Source: Vallitalea pronyensis
Lineage (GTDB): Bacteria > Bacillota > Clostridia > Lachnospirales > Vallitaleaceae
Assembly (NCBI RefSeq): GCF_018141445.1
Contig: NZ_CP058649.1
Coordinates: forward strand, 2,375,001-2,439,000
Direction of reading: 5' to 3'
Length of the DNA stretch: 64,000 bases
This document shows positions 26,435 through 35,391 of the stretch, one piece after another. The stretch's first letter is position 1, and every line of letters starts with the position of its first letter. The position numbers and the translations under genes are program-made. The notes beneath the pieces were generated by a model. That model was not told where the DNA came from and did no database searches. It saw nothing but the letters and a program-made list of their open reading frames with translations.

Positions 26435-27307
26435 ATGAGTATAATATTAGGACTGGTATCACTTGTTATAGCTACAGCCATATCCATTGCTGCAACTGTG
26501 TTTTTGGATTTTGAGGTCCTTCATTTTTCTATTGTGTTTATCATTCCTATAGGAGCCTTAATCATTGGTGGCATCTGTGGTTATGGTTATTTCAAAGGTC
26601 TTGTGCTATCCAATAAAGCCATCAAAGGTTATCACTACCTGATAGCATTCATCCTAGGTATTATTTGCCTTGGTGCCATAAAATACGGTACATATCAATT
26701 AACATGCATTAATCCTGAAACGTTTAATATTGAATACTCGCTGGATGGGGATCACATTAGTAACTATGAATTACCAGATTATGGTCCCATGACATTTGTT
26801 AATTTTAATCGCTATTTAATTGAAACAACACCTGTGTCCTTTAGTTACCGTAGAAGGGAAGTTGCTGAAGTTTCTAACAAAACTGCTGGTTGGGTGCTAA
26901 CCATTATTGACTATTTAGGCCTTATCGTAGGGTGCATGGTGGTATCTGGTTTAGCTACAGGTGATCGTATTTACTGTGATAAGTGCAAAAAATACATGAA
27001 ACGAAAACATATTTTTAATATACCAAAAGAAGAGGGAGAAGGCTTTTTTATTGCATTAGAGTCCTTAATGGCTGAGCCGATGCCTGTTACCACACTCAAA
27101 GAACTTGAACAGAAATTTAGCAAAAATGCAAAAGAGTATTATAAGTGCTATATATCCTATTGTGAATCATGTAAAGACACTATCTTGGATATTACGCTTA
27201 TTGAAAAAGACGGAAATAATAAGTATACTGAAAACGATGAATTTGAATACAAGAAAAAAATTGATTTCAATTTAGTACAAGTTTATACGGAGAAAAAAGT
27301 AGGATAA
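26435..27307 (+). CDS. Membrane protein with cysteine zinc-site loop
   Basis: A 290-residue protein I do not recognise. Three hydrophobic segments lie in the first 85 residues and one near 155-175. The C-terminal cytoplasmic part has two cysteine pairs, CDKCKKYM and CESC, about 60 residues apart, with a third cysteine near the second pair, suggesting one zinc-ribbon-like site. The ATG at 26435 follows AAGGAGG, so the in-frame ATG at 26405 is not the start. It is a single gene followed by two hairpins. Function unknown. Confidence 0.75.
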   Translation: MSIILGLVSLVIATAISIAATVFLDFEVLHFSIVFIIPIGALIIGGICGYGYFKGLVLSNKAIKGYHYLIAFILGIICLGAIKYGTYQLTCINPETFNIEYSLDGDHISNYELPDYGPMTFVNFNRYLIETTPVSFSYRRREVAEVSNKTAGWVLTIIDYLGLIVGCMVVSGLATGDRIYCDKCKKYMKRKHIFNIPKEEGEGFFIALESLMAEPMPVTTLKELEQKFSKNAKEYYKCYISYCESCKDTILDITLIEKDGNNKYTENDEFEYKKKIDFNLVQVYTEKKVG

Positions 27308-27347
27308 TTAAATAAAGTTAAGGTAATAACCTTAAGAAATCTTCATT

Positions 27348-27379
27348 AAGACTAGCGTATTTTTACTCTAGTCTTTTTT
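27348..27379 (+). terminator. Rho-independent terminator
   Basis: AAGACTAG pairs with CTAGTCTT, followed by TTTT. A second hairpin, TTAAGGT/ACCTTAA, lies just upstream at 27318-27335. Confidence 0.82.
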
Positions 27380-27481
27380 GCAGTAAAGAAACACCATCTA
27401 GTAGCAACATAGCCTCTCTTTCAATATAGTATAACAAGACAACCATTAACAGCGATAGAAGAAGAAATGAGGGTTGAAACC

Positions 27482-28492
27482 ATGAAAATAGGATTCCCTG
27501 TACCAGCAGAGGGAAAAGGGGGAACAAAAACGTGGATGATGGCATTTCAAAATTACTGTATTGCTCAAGGGCATCAAGTATTTTGCAAACGTATGGATGT
27601 AGATGTTTTTGTATCCTTAGCCAATTTCGCATCTTTTGATATGCTAGAAGCATTGAAAGCGAAAAAAACAAAAATGATATATCGAATGGATGGTATTTTT
27701 TTTGACTATTTTATTGAATCCCAGCTTATGAGGAAAGACTTTAATGATTTGGTCGCTGCTACAATAGAAAGTGCCCATAAAGTCGTCTATCAAAGCCAAT
27801 TTTCTAAAGAAGTTGCCAGCCACATTGTGGATGTTGATAACATACCAGGAACGGTCATTTATAATGGGGCTGATACCCGATTTTTTAAGCCAGAAGGACC
27901 GATACTTGAACGGCCAAAAGATAAGAAAATTGTGCTGTCCATTGCTTATTGGGGGCCTCCTATGTTGGCTCAATATAGTATTCAGCAATTTATAGACATT
28001 GCTAAGTGTTTTGTCAATCATAAAGATATTGAATTTTGGATACTAGGGGAAGCTTATCCTGAAAATGAAGCTAAGATTATAGAAGCGGACTTACCCAATG
28101 TAACCAAAATAAATCTCCATGAACAAGTGCCTCGAGAAGACATGCCAACATATATTCGAACAGCAGATATTATCATGCATTTAAGACCAAATGATGCCTG
28201 TTCCAATCTCATAATTGAAGCCATGAATGTTGGTAAGCCCATTGTTGGTTTAGACTTGGGAAGTACGCCAGAACTCCTTGGAGATGCGGGTCTGCGTTGT
28301 GAATCAGAACCGTCTTTCACAGAATTTCCCAAGATAAACCCTATGAGCATGTATGAACAGATTATCAAAACTTTTGATGATTATGCTTTTTATCAACAGA
28401 AGATATTAGAACGTGGTAAGCTGTTTACATTAGAAAAAATGTGCCAAGCTTATTTAAGAGAAATGAATAACCTTGTAGAAAACAAATCATGA
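27482..28492 (+). CDS. Glycosyltransferase, GT-B fold (group 1-like)
   Basis: A 336-residue glycosyltransferase. The start IGFPVPAEGKGGTKTWM has the N-terminal glycine loop of GT4-type enzymes. The C-terminal half contains the nucleotide-sugar site region VPREDMPTYIRTADIIMHLRP and the acceptor/donor motif NLIIEAMNVGKPIVGLD, with the E-x7-E-like pattern of group 1. The ATG at 27482 follows GAGGG; an in-frame ATG at 27467 is less well placed. The next gene, also a glycosyltransferase, starts 16 bases after the stop, so both probably act on one glycan or surface polymer. Confidence 0.85.
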   Translation: MKIGFPVPAEGKGGTKTWMMAFQNYCIAQGHQVFCKRMDVDVFVSLANFASFDMLEALKAKKTKMIYRMDGIFFDYFIESQLMRKDFNDLVAATIESAHKVVYQSQFSKEVASHIVDVDNIPGTVIYNGADTRFFKPEGPILERPKDKKIVLSIAYWGPPMLAQYSIQQFIDIAKCFVNHKDIEFWILGEAYPENEAKIIEADLPNVTKINLHEQVPREDMPTYIRTADIIMHLRPNDACSNLIIEAMNVGKPIVGLDLGSTPELLGDAGLRCESEPSFTEFPKINPMSMYEQIIKTFDDYAFYQQKILERGKLFTLEKMCQAYLREMNNLVENKS

Positions 28493-28507
28493 TGGTGAGG
28501 GAATGCA

Positions 28508-29530
28508 ATGAAGATTAAATTTTTTATATCCGATAATGAGCTGGCTCCTACGACTATTTCAGCAAAACTTATTATAGCATGTCTATTAGAGCGAGGTCTT
28601 GATGTAGAGGCAATTAATGACACACAAAAGAAACTTGCATTATTAAAAAATCCGGATTATGATATGATTATTTTTCAAAAAAAGATAGGTCGTGGGCATA
28701 CCTATCCAGATATCAAGCACCTCAAAGGCATTGTTAAACTGGTCTTCATAGATGATGATTTTCTTGGTATGGATAGTGCCCACCATGTTCAAACCCTTAA
28801 TCATGCAGACCTCATTCTGGTTGGTAATAAGCAGCACCAAGGGTTAATGGGAGATTATGTGGATGTACCCGTGGAGACATTTACATCCATACTGGATTTT
28901 CACAATTATCCATACATGGGGTATGCATCCAAACATAACAATCCCTTAATTATTAGCTGGCAGCAAAGTCTAGCAGATATCTATATTGAAGATTTACTAA
29001 GTATTAAAGATGTGTTGATTGATTTACACCATAAGTACCATATTCATTTACATCTGTATGGTTGGCATGAAGGCAAACATTATCATGTACCCGACAAACG
29101 ATCGGTAATCAAGAAAGCACTGCCTTTTGCAACATGCGTCTCTTTTCAACCCTATGAAGGTTATGTGAAAAACATTGTACCTCAAATTGCAGCATCGGAT
29201 ATAGCCATTGTACCTTATGTCAATCGGTCAGACCGTTATGGCAAGTCAGGGTTTGCATTAAAAAGAACCATGTTATTAGGTGTACCCTTAGTCGTATCCA
29301 ATATAGGTGTCCATGAAGAATTGATTCAAGATGGGCTTAATGGATTTATTGCAGAAAATGAAGAGGAGTGGTACCAGAAGCTTGAAGATTTAATTACCCA
29401 TGGTGAATTAAGACAACAGTTTTCGTTACAAGCAAGACATGTAATGGAAAGCAAGTTTAGTTATGAACAATGTACGGATATCTTTATACAAGCCATTCAT
29501 AAACATATACCAGCTTTTAAGCCCAGTTAA
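28508..29530 (+). CDS. Glycosyltransferase, GT-B fold
   Basis: A 340-residue protein with a GT-B-like layout: N-terminal domain MKIKFFISDNELAPTTISAKLI, then a C-terminal domain with IVPQIAASDIAIVPYV, LKRTMLLGVPLVVSN and GLNGFIAENEEEWYQKL, the usual donor-binding and C-terminal signature of GT4-like enzymes. It forms a two-gene operon with the glycosyltransferase before it. A weak GGTGAGGG site precedes the ATG. No lipid-carrier or polymerase genes are nearby, so the product is unknown. Confidence 0.82.
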   Translation: MKIKFFISDNELAPTTISAKLIIACLLERGLDVEAINDTQKKLALLKNPDYDMIIFQKKIGRGHTYPDIKHLKGIVKLVFIDDDFLGMDSAHHVQTLNHADLILVGNKQHQGLMGDYVDVPVETFTSILDFHNYPYMGYASKHNNPLIISWQQSLADIYIEDLLSIKDVLIDLHHKYHIHLHLYGWHEGKHYHVPDKRSVIKKALPFATCVSFQPYEGYVKNIVPQIAASDIAIVPYVNRSDRYGKSGFALKRTMLLGVPLVVSNIGVHEELIQDGLNGFIAENEEEWYQKLEDLITHGELRQQFSLQARHVMESKFSYEQCTDIFIQAIHKHIPAFKPS

Positions 29531-29653
29531 CATAAGTCATTGACCATTACAAATATCCGTTAAATTTCATAGACGATGCTTGACAGCAGTAAATGGGTGT
29601 TATTATAATAAAGGTGAAATAGACTATCTTAAATATAATGTTGGTGAATCCAT

Positions 29654-30643
29654 ATGAAATTTGAAATTGATAAGAATAGTGTTATCCCAATATACCGCCA
29701 GATTATTCAGCAGATGACGACCCATATTAATCAAGGTGCGTTAAAAGCTGGTGATAAGCTGCCTGCTGAAAGGGATTTAGCTGCTGAACTTAACATATCA
29801 AGGGGGACCATTACCAAAGCTTATGGTGAGTTGGAACGTAATGATGTCATTGAGGTGATTAGGGGAAGTGGTAGTTTTGTTGCCAAGGAGCAGGATGTTC
29901 TTGATAAGGGGCGAAAGGAACAGGCCATTACGCTTATTGATCATACCATAAAAGAATTGGAAAAAATGCAATTTTCATTTCATGAGATGAAGTTATTTTT
30001 TGATTTAATGGTCATGGAAAGAGAAAAACAATTGGAGGGCATACCCATTGCTACAGTGGATTGTAATCCAGAAGCATTGACCATCTTTAAAAATCAGATT
30101 GGGTATATCTCGAAGGTAGAAATAACCAGGTTCTTATTAGAGGATTTAATTAAGCTGCCGGATATTCCTAAGGTATTTGAGCCTTATCATTTAATCATTA
30201 CCACATCCAATCATTATGACGAACTGATAGCATTACTTCCTGAACAAAAGGACAAAATTGTAAAAGCAGCCGTATCACCCAGTCAACAAACCATTATTGA
30301 TCTTGCAAAAATTGGCCATGGTGATCGTATTGGTATTCTATGTTATACCCATAGATTCTTTGAAATCATTAGAGAGACCTTGTTATCATTTGGTATTGGA
30401 GAGCAACAATTTGCCAATGCTCAAGTAGAAGGATTAGATGAGCACGCTATTGAGAAATTTCTACAGGATAAGAAATACCTTTTGCTGCCTGCGGATTCTA
30501 ATATTGAGCACAGCTATCGTCAAGTTATCATGGATTTTAAACGTGGTGGAGGTAAGATCATTTACTTTGAATATCAGATTCAGCGAGGAACCCTTATCTA
30601 TATTGAAGAGCGGATTTACCATATTATTAATAGGCAAAAATAA
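29654..30643 (+). CDS. GntR-family regulator with ligand-binding C-terminal domain
   Basis: A 329-residue regulator. Residues 1-75 form a GntR winged helix (PIYRQIIQQMTTHINQGALKAGDKLPAERDLAAELNISRGTITKAY...). The C-terminal 230 residues show alternating strand and helix with VEITRFLLEDL, ITTSNHYDELIALL and DRIGILCYTHRFFE, like a periplasmic-binding-protein fold rather than an aminotransferase or UTRA domain. No clear ribosome binding site precedes the ATG (GGTGAATCCAT only). Its targets may be the glycosyltransferase pair upstream or distant genes. Confidence 0.85.
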   Translation: MKFEIDKNSVIPIYRQIIQQMTTHINQGALKAGDKLPAERDLAAELNISRGTITKAYGELERNDVIEVIRGSGSFVAKEQDVLDKGRKEQAITLIDHTIKELEKMQFSFHEMKLFFDLMVMEREKQLEGIPIATVDCNPEALTIFKNQIGYISKVEITRFLLEDLIKLPDIPKVFEPYHLIITTSNHYDELIALLPEQKDKIVKAAVSPSQQTIIDLAKIGHGDRIGILCYTHRFFEIIRETLLSFGIGEQQFANAQVEGLDEHAIEKFLQDKKYLLLPADSNIEHSYRQVIMDFKRGGGKIIYFEYQIQRGTLIYIEERIYHIINRQK

Positions 30644-30683
30644 GCATGTATAGGTTAGAGCTATCCCATATATGGCGTAAAAT

Positions 30684-30727
30684 AAGGGATGACTTCTCAA
30701 CGATTATTTTGAGAGCGTCATCCCTTT
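30684..30727. terminator. Bidirectional terminator between gntR and merR genes
   Basis: AAGGGATGAC and GTCATCCCTT form the stem, with inner CTCAA/TTGAG pairing. It separates two convergent regulators. Confidence 0.85.
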
Positions 30728-30759
30728 GGTATGCTTATAGAAATAGCACCAATAAACGA

Positions 30760-31521
30760 TTATAGATTGTCGCAATAGATGCCCATTGCTTCTTTCATAA
30801 AAGCTGCAAAGCCTTCACCATGTTTGTTAAGGTTCTTGGTAAAACGTTGGTCCGTTATATACATGTCGCCTAGTCCTCGGAAAATTTCAGGCGTACATGT
30901 ATAGAAGTAATCGGTAATATATTGTCTATAAGCACCAACTGCTTCTTGAACTTCAGCATCAGCAGGTCCTTTATCCATAAGCGATACAATCTTATCAAAG
31001 ATTGCGGTATTTTTTTCTTTAATTTCTTTCCATTGCTCACTTTTATAAGAAGCGGTTTTTTTAGCACATTCTTTGTAAGCATCGCTATGCCCATACTTTT
31101 CTTCTACTTCTTTAGCATATTTTTCTTTGTGCGCTTCAATGTCACGCATATCAAATCCATCAAACATTTCTTTTGTTTTCATCGTTGTCCCTCCTTGAAC
31201 AGCTTGGATGGTTCGGTCAACTGTTTTGATAATACTTTCCAATCGCTTCTTCTTTTCAAGAAGTAACTGACGGTGCGACTTTAACGCTTTATGACGATCA
31301 AAACCTGGGTCATCCAACAGCTCTTTTATTTGATTGAGGCTAAAGTCCAGTTCCTTGAAGAATAAGACTTGCTGTAATCTTTCAAGGTCACTGTCGCTAT
31401 ATAGTCTGTAGCCGGCTGCATTTACAGACTGTGGTTTAAGAAGACCAATCTTATCATAATGATGAAGCATACGTATGGTTATACCCACCATATCTGCAAC
31501 TTCCTTAACCTTATAACGCAT
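30760..31521 (-). CDS. MerR-family regulator, TipA-type
   Basis: A 253-residue regulator. Residues 1-70 are a MerR winged helix (YKVKEVADMVGITIRMLHHYDKIGLLKP), followed by a dimerisation coiled coil (about 75-110). The C-terminal region (about 125-253), with MFDGFDMRDIEAHKEKYAKE and a helical body, is a TipAS drug-sensing domain, the type that binds thiopeptides and other amphipathic compounds. The ATG at 31521 is eight bases after GGAGG; an in-frame TTG at 31536 is not needed. No target transporter is adjacent, so it may regulate only itself or distant genes. Confidence 0.9.
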   Translation of the reverse strand: MRYKVKEVADMVGITIRMLHHYDKIGLLKPQSVNAAGYRLYSDSDLERLQQVLFFKELDFSLNQIKELLDDPGFDRHKALKSHRQLLLEKKKRLESIIKTVDRTIQAVQGGTTMKTKEMFDGFDMRDIEAHKEKYAKEVEEKYGHSDAYKECAKKTASYKSEQWKEIKEKNTAIFDKIVSLMDKGPADAEVQEAVGAYRQYITDYFYTCTPEIFRGLGDMYITDQRFTKNLNKHGEGFAAFMKEAMGIYCDNL

Positions 31522-31930
31522 TAACATCACCTCCAATACCTATTGTAAACTATGACATTATGTGAGGGTCAAGGGTTTTTTTGAAGATTTTTTTAAATGT
31601 TTGAAACATCTTTTTTATTATAAGATGAAGTGAGGTTTTTCATTCTATTATATCAAGAACAGCTGTAAAAATATATAAGATGGATGAACAATAGAAACAA
31701 GATTAATGACTAGAATTTATAGCGGACAAAATAAAATTAGAATATATATAAGCTTTAAATTGTTATTTAATCAACTATAATAAAGCAGAAATTATAAATA
31801 ATAATATTGTAATAAAAATATTAAATATAAAAATAAATTATTAATAAAACTATTAATACATAATATAAAATAAATAAATAATAAATAGTAAAATTAAAAT
31901 AAACAAATTTAATATATAAATAAATAGGTA
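31522..31930. other. Very AT-rich non-coding stretch
   Basis: About 400 bases without a gene; 31700-31930 is almost pure A/T with TAAATAA-like runs. I see no repeats with defined units and no coding signal. It ends in the promoter of the secreted orphan gene. Confidence 0.5.
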
Positions 31931-31959
31931 TTGACATATAATTTAATAAATAGTATTAT
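31931..31959 (+). promoter_or_regulatory. Strong candidate sigma-A promoter for the secreted orphan
   Basis: A perfect TTGACA and TATTAT are separated by 17 bases, 46 bases before the start codon at 32005. A TATAAT overlaps three bases further downstream. Confidence 0.65.
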
Positions 31960-32004
31960 AATTTTGTAACTATTAAAAATTTACTAATCAAAGGAGGAAA
32001 CACT

Positions 32005-32499
32005 ATGTGTAAGAAGTTAGTAGCAATCGTATTAATTTTATGTATGGCCGTAGGTTTTAATAGTACAGTATTGGCTAGTACTTGGGATCAGGAAGTATCA
32101 TCTGAAACATCAACAAAACCTACTAAATGGGATGGCACAAGATATTCAAGTAATTCTGGTTGGTCCACATTTTATGCACCAGCAGGAAAAGTTATTTTTG
32201 GTTTTGGCGAAGAAGAAAAACCTACAGGAACAGTAACACATACAATTGATCTTAAGAATTCAGCAGATGTGAAGAACCTGCCAAATAACAGTTATTTTAA
32301 AGTATATATAACGTCAATGAATGGATCTGAAAACAAGTATATCGTACAATTATCTGATTATGTACAAATTGGTTGGAATTATTATCCTACCAAAATGAAG
32401 GTTCAAGTTCATGCAAGAAGTCCAAAAGGAAGTATGTTTGAACTTCCAGGTAGAGGATGGACAGAAGTTAAAACTTGCATTACATATAGAGCATATTAA
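32005..32499 (+). CDS. Secreted protein of unknown function
   Basis: A 164-residue protein with a clear Sec signal peptide (MCKKLVAIVLILCMAVGF...VLAS, cleavage about residue 25). The mature part of about 140 residues is rich in Ser, Thr, Tyr and Trp and has a beta-rich pattern (YFKVYITSM, KYIVQLSDYVQIGW, KMKVQVHARSP); it contains one cysteine. I recognise no family. AAAGGAGG precedes the ATG and a strong promoter precedes that, so it may be well expressed. It is alone between AT-rich DNA and a terminator. Confidence 0.75.
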   Translation: MCKKLVAIVLILCMAVGFNSTVLASTWDQEVSSETSTKPTKWDGTRYSSNSGWSTFYAPAGKVIFGFGEEEKPTGTVTHTIDLKNSADVKNLPNNSYFKVYITSMNGSENKYIVQLSDYVQIGWNYYPTKMKVQVHARSPKGSMFELPGRGWTEVKTCITYRAY

Positions 32500-32541
32500 A
32501 TAAAAACTTGATATAAGTTGAATAAGTGAGTTCTATTAATA

Positions 32542-32586
32542 ATAGGGCATGATTGATTATGATAATCGATCATGCCTCTATTTTAT
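32542..32586 (+). terminator. Rho-independent terminator
   Basis: GGCATGATTGATTAT and the near-complementary ATAATCGATCATGCC form a stem followed by a T-rich run. Confidence 0.8.
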
Positions 32587-33069
32587 ATGTCTACAGCCAT
32601 ACGATTATCTAATACATGACTAAAACTTTAAGAAAGCTTTAAATAATTCTATGGTATAGTTTGTTTATAGAATTAAAAGAATATATATGGAAATACAACG
32701 GAATAATTTTATTTTGTAGTTATCCAATATTGCTATTGAACTTTTTATTTGCTATACTTATTGACAATAAGGAAGAGGAGGATTATTCATGATGATGTTT
32801 GCAATTTTTCTATAGATTCCAGTTTCATAAAGGAATTGAATGGAATGCATTAAGGTTTATTTTGTGTGTTCAAATATGAAAGAGAGCATCATCTGAGAAT
32901 AAAAATGGATACTTTGTGTAAGAAGTTAAGGCATAAGCATTACTTCTTTCTATTTGCAATATTTTAATTAAGATGATGACTATTGAAAAAGGTTTTTTTC
33001 ATGGTCTTTTTTATATGTGAAAAAAGATATAAGATTAATAAAAATTTAAATAATGGAGAGATAATCGGA
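32587..33069. other. Non-coding stretch before the ParB-like gene
   Basis: About 480 bases with no convincing gene. A good ribosome binding site (AGGAGG near 32777) precedes three consecutive ATG codons at 32789, but the frame stops after eight codons, so it may be the remnant of a decayed gene. I see no other structure. Confidence 0.45.
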
Positions 33070-33522
33070 ATGAGAAAAAATAAAAAGTTTACATTTAGTG
33101 TAGAAGAAGCCAGATGGTATGGAAGTAATCATAAAATAGAACAATGGGTACACAGCTTTTTAACAACAATAGGCAACAATCGTGGATTTTCGGATGGATT
33201 GAAGCTACAAAAACGATATTGGTTAGGTCCTGTATTATGTGATTTAAATATGTTTGGAAGATGTTGTGGTCCAGAGGATGGACTAAAATATTATGAGCCA
33301 TTATTAAATTTTGAAGAGCGGGTTAAGAAGATGCAGTTATCTATTAGAGATGGTTGGGAAGTGCCTCCCCTAATAGTGAACCACAACAAAGGCAAGTTTG
33401 AACTTAATGATGGTAATCATAGGTATGAAGCTCTAAGGAGATTGGATATTCACATGTATTGGGTTATATTTTGGGATAGTGACAATCATTTACATACACT
33501 AAAAGAGAGGATTAAAAGATGA
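33070..33522 (+). CDS. ParB/sulfiredoxin-fold domain protein
   Basis: A 150-residue protein. The C-terminal part holds IRDGWEVPPLIVNHNKGKFELNDGNHRYEALRRL, with the DGNHRYEA motif of the ParB N-terminal (CTPase/nuclease-like) domain. No ParB helix-turn-helix follows, so this is not a chromosome-partition ParB. The ATG at 33070 follows a weak GGAGAG; an in-frame ATG 29 codons upstream would add an unlikely extension. Its stop overlaps the next start (ATGA), so it is translationally coupled to the phosphotransferase-like gene and the two products probably act together on a small molecule or nucleotide. No named function. Confidence 0.78.
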   Translation: MRKNKKFTFSVEEARWYGSNHKIEQWVHSFLTTIGNNRGFSDGLKLQKRYWLGPVLCDLNMFGRCCGPEDGLKYYEPLLNFEERVKKMQLSIRDGWEVPPLIVNHNKGKFELNDGNHRYEALRRLDIHMYWVIFWDSDNHLHTLKERIKR

Positions 33523-34424
33523 GTCACACGATTGAGCACAATGATAAAATATTGGAGTTATTACAGAAGGTATTTGATAATCATATAACAGAGTATATCC
33601 CTGTTGTAGGCGGCAATATAAAAAATGTATATTTTTTTAGGCATAGAAATAAGGATTATGTCCTTAGCGTATTTACTGAACATACAAACAATATGCATAA
33701 TAAGTATTTAAACAGACGATTAATCCAAAATAATATAGGTGTAAAGCAACTTATTAGTAGTGGTTATGATGAAGGGTGTTACTATGAGATACATACCAAA
33801 CTCGTAGGTGACCCTTATAGGAGAAATGACAATTTAAACAGGTTAATTCCTCAGTTATTTAGAAATCTTGTTACCATTCATCGTGTTGATGTAAGTGATT
33901 CTACTGGTTACGGATGGATTAAGCACAATGGCCAAGGGACATATCCATCGTTTAATGCTTTTTTAGAAGGTTTTTTTCAAGAGGTTCAGAATGGCTTCTG
34001 GGAAAACTGGTATGACTTATTCATGGGGGATATGCTCAATAAAGACATATTTTATGGATTTTATGATAGAATGATGATGTTATCTAAGTTCTGTGAAGGA
34101 AAGCGATATCTGGTTCATGGGGATTTTCATTTAGGTAATGTCATAGGTATTCATGGTAAAATAACAGGTATTATTGATTGGGATAATGCATTATATGGTG
34201 ACTATGTATATGATATTTCCACCTTACAAATGACATTACCCAATTATCCTATATATGATATGTTTCACTCTAATTATGTAGACAGCAAGATAGATACGCA
34301 TTGTTTTCTAGAACGTTTCACTTGTTTAAGTATTTTAAGAGGTTTAGATGCTTTAAGGTTTTATGCCAAGAAAAATAAGAAATGTGCTTATGAGTCCGTT
34401 ATTAGATATCTAAAACTTCTCTAA
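33519..34424 (+). CDS. Aminoglycoside phosphotransferase-family kinase
   Basis: A 301-residue protein of the APH/choline kinase fold. The catalytic loop is LVHGDFHLGNV (HGDxxxxN, about residue 200) and the metal-binding aspartate follows in GIIDWDNALYGD. The N-terminal nucleotide-binding lobe is weakly conserved (YVLSVFTE). The family includes antibiotic, homoserine and sugar kinases, so resistance cannot be assumed. It overlaps the ParB-like gene by four bases and ends before a terminator. Confidence 0.85.
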   Translation: MSHTIEHNDKILELLQKVFDNHITEYIPVVGGNIKNVYFFRHRNKDYVLSVFTEHTNNMHNKYLNRRLIQNNIGVKQLISSGYDEGCYYEIHTKLVGDPYRRNDNLNRLIPQLFRNLVTIHRVDVSDSTGYGWIKHNGQGTYPSFNAFLEGFFQEVQNGFWENWYDLFMGDMLNKDIFYGFYDRMMMLSKFCEGKRYLVHGDFHLGNVIGIHGKITGIIDWDNALYGDYVYDISTLQMTLPNYPIYDMFHSNYVDSKIDTHCFLERFTCLSILRGLDALRFYAKKNKKCAYESVIRYLKLL

Positions 34425-34463
34425 AAGGTATTATTTTTATTATAATAATGTTTTTAAATGATG

Positions 34464-34503
34464 AAAAGCAGTGGAATGACTATGGTGTCACTTCACTGCT
34501 TTG
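34464..34503 (+). terminator. Rho-independent terminator
   Basis: AAAGCAGTG pairs with CACTGCTTT around a loop that can itself pair GAC/GTC. Confidence 0.8.
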
Positions 34504-34620
34504 CATTAATTATAGAGTTTAACAAGGTTACAACAACCGAAGAAAAAAATAAAAACTACCATAATCAGAATATCTCACCTACATCTGGAAAAAATACCTC
34601 TATAAGCCTATTAATTATAT

Positions 34621-34826
34621 AAATTGGACTAATCCAATTTATTGTATACAATTCTAAAATTGAACCCATAACCTCAAATTAGAGGATAACGGGCTTTAAG
34701 ATATATTGAAAACTCACTAATACCATTATGCCTGTAGATATGTGGATGGGTATGATATAATGCGTGAATAATTGTATACAATCACTAAAATTTCAGGGTA
34801 AATATTCTTTGAAAATTGTATATAAT
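34621..34826. promoter_or_regulatory. Cluster of palindromic operator-like sites before the glutamate mutase operon
   Basis: The 12-bp palindrome ATTGTATACAAT occurs perfectly at 34641-34652 and 34771-34782 and with one change (ATTGTATATAAT) at 34815-34826. Directly upstream of the first copy, AAATTGGA and TCCAATTT (34621-34640) form another perfect inverted repeat. A possible promoter TTGGAC-N16-TATACA overlaps the first copy. Three near-identical palindromes within 190 bases suggest binding of a dimeric regulator, plausibly GntR-like, controlling glmS onwards. The sites are seen directly; the regulator is unknown. Confidence 0.6.
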
Positions 34827-34971
34827 ATATAAGAAAGCTATTGACATATTGGATCATTCATTATATATTAATGGCATAGTCCAATGTAATATTTTGGTTT
34901 CAATCGTGACTAAAACAATAAGGGATTTTATAATCCATTTAAATCTCTTGAAGAGTAACCGGAGGTCAAAA

Positions 34972-35391
34972 ATGAATGGTAAAAAAATAGTCTTAGGTGT
35001 TATAGGGGCAGATGTACATGCTATAGGTAATAAAATACTAGCTTATGCCTTTGAAGAAGCAGGTTTTAAAGTGATCAATCTAGGTGTTATGGTAGCTCAG
35101 GAGGAATTTATTAAGGCAGCTATTGAAACAGGTGCTGATGCTATTTTGGTATCCTCATTATATGGTCATGGCGAGTTGGATTGTCGTGGTCTTCGAGAAA
35201 AATGTGAAGAATCAGGTATTGGTGACATTCTATTATACGTAGGTGGTAACTTAGTTGTTGGTAAAGCAGACTTTGAAGATGTCAAGGCAAAGTTTTTGGA
35301 GATGGGCTTTAATAAAGTATATCCTCCAGGAACACTTCCAGATGTTGCAATTTCCGACTTGAACGAGGATTTAGGAGTGAGTGATGAATGA
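34972..35391 (+). CDS. glmS: Glutamate mutase sigma (B12-binding) subunit
   Basis: A 139-residue cobalamin-binding protein, close to the usual 137 residues. The DxHxxG motif [11 protein letters not shown] supplies the histidine that coordinates cobalt in base-off B12; [17 protein letters not shown] and [10 protein letters not shown] complete the fold. With GlmE it isomerises (S)-glutamate to (2S,3S)-3-methylaspartate. The ATG at 34972 follows GGAGG; a 52-codon in-frame extension upstream is non-homologous and rejected. Its stop overlaps the glmL start (ATGA). First gene of the methylaspartate operon. Confidence 0.96.
   Translation: MNGKKIVLGVIGADVHAIGNKILAYAFEEAGFKVINLGVMVAQEEFIKAAIETGADAILVSSLYGHGELDCRGLREKCEESGIGDILLYVGGNLVVGKADFEDVKAKFLEMGFNKVYPPGTLPDVAISDLNEDLGVSDE

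Noticed and set aside
32789-32815. Small gene of eight codons after a strong ribosome binding site
   Set aside because: Too short and followed by stops in the same frame; better read as a remnant or chance.
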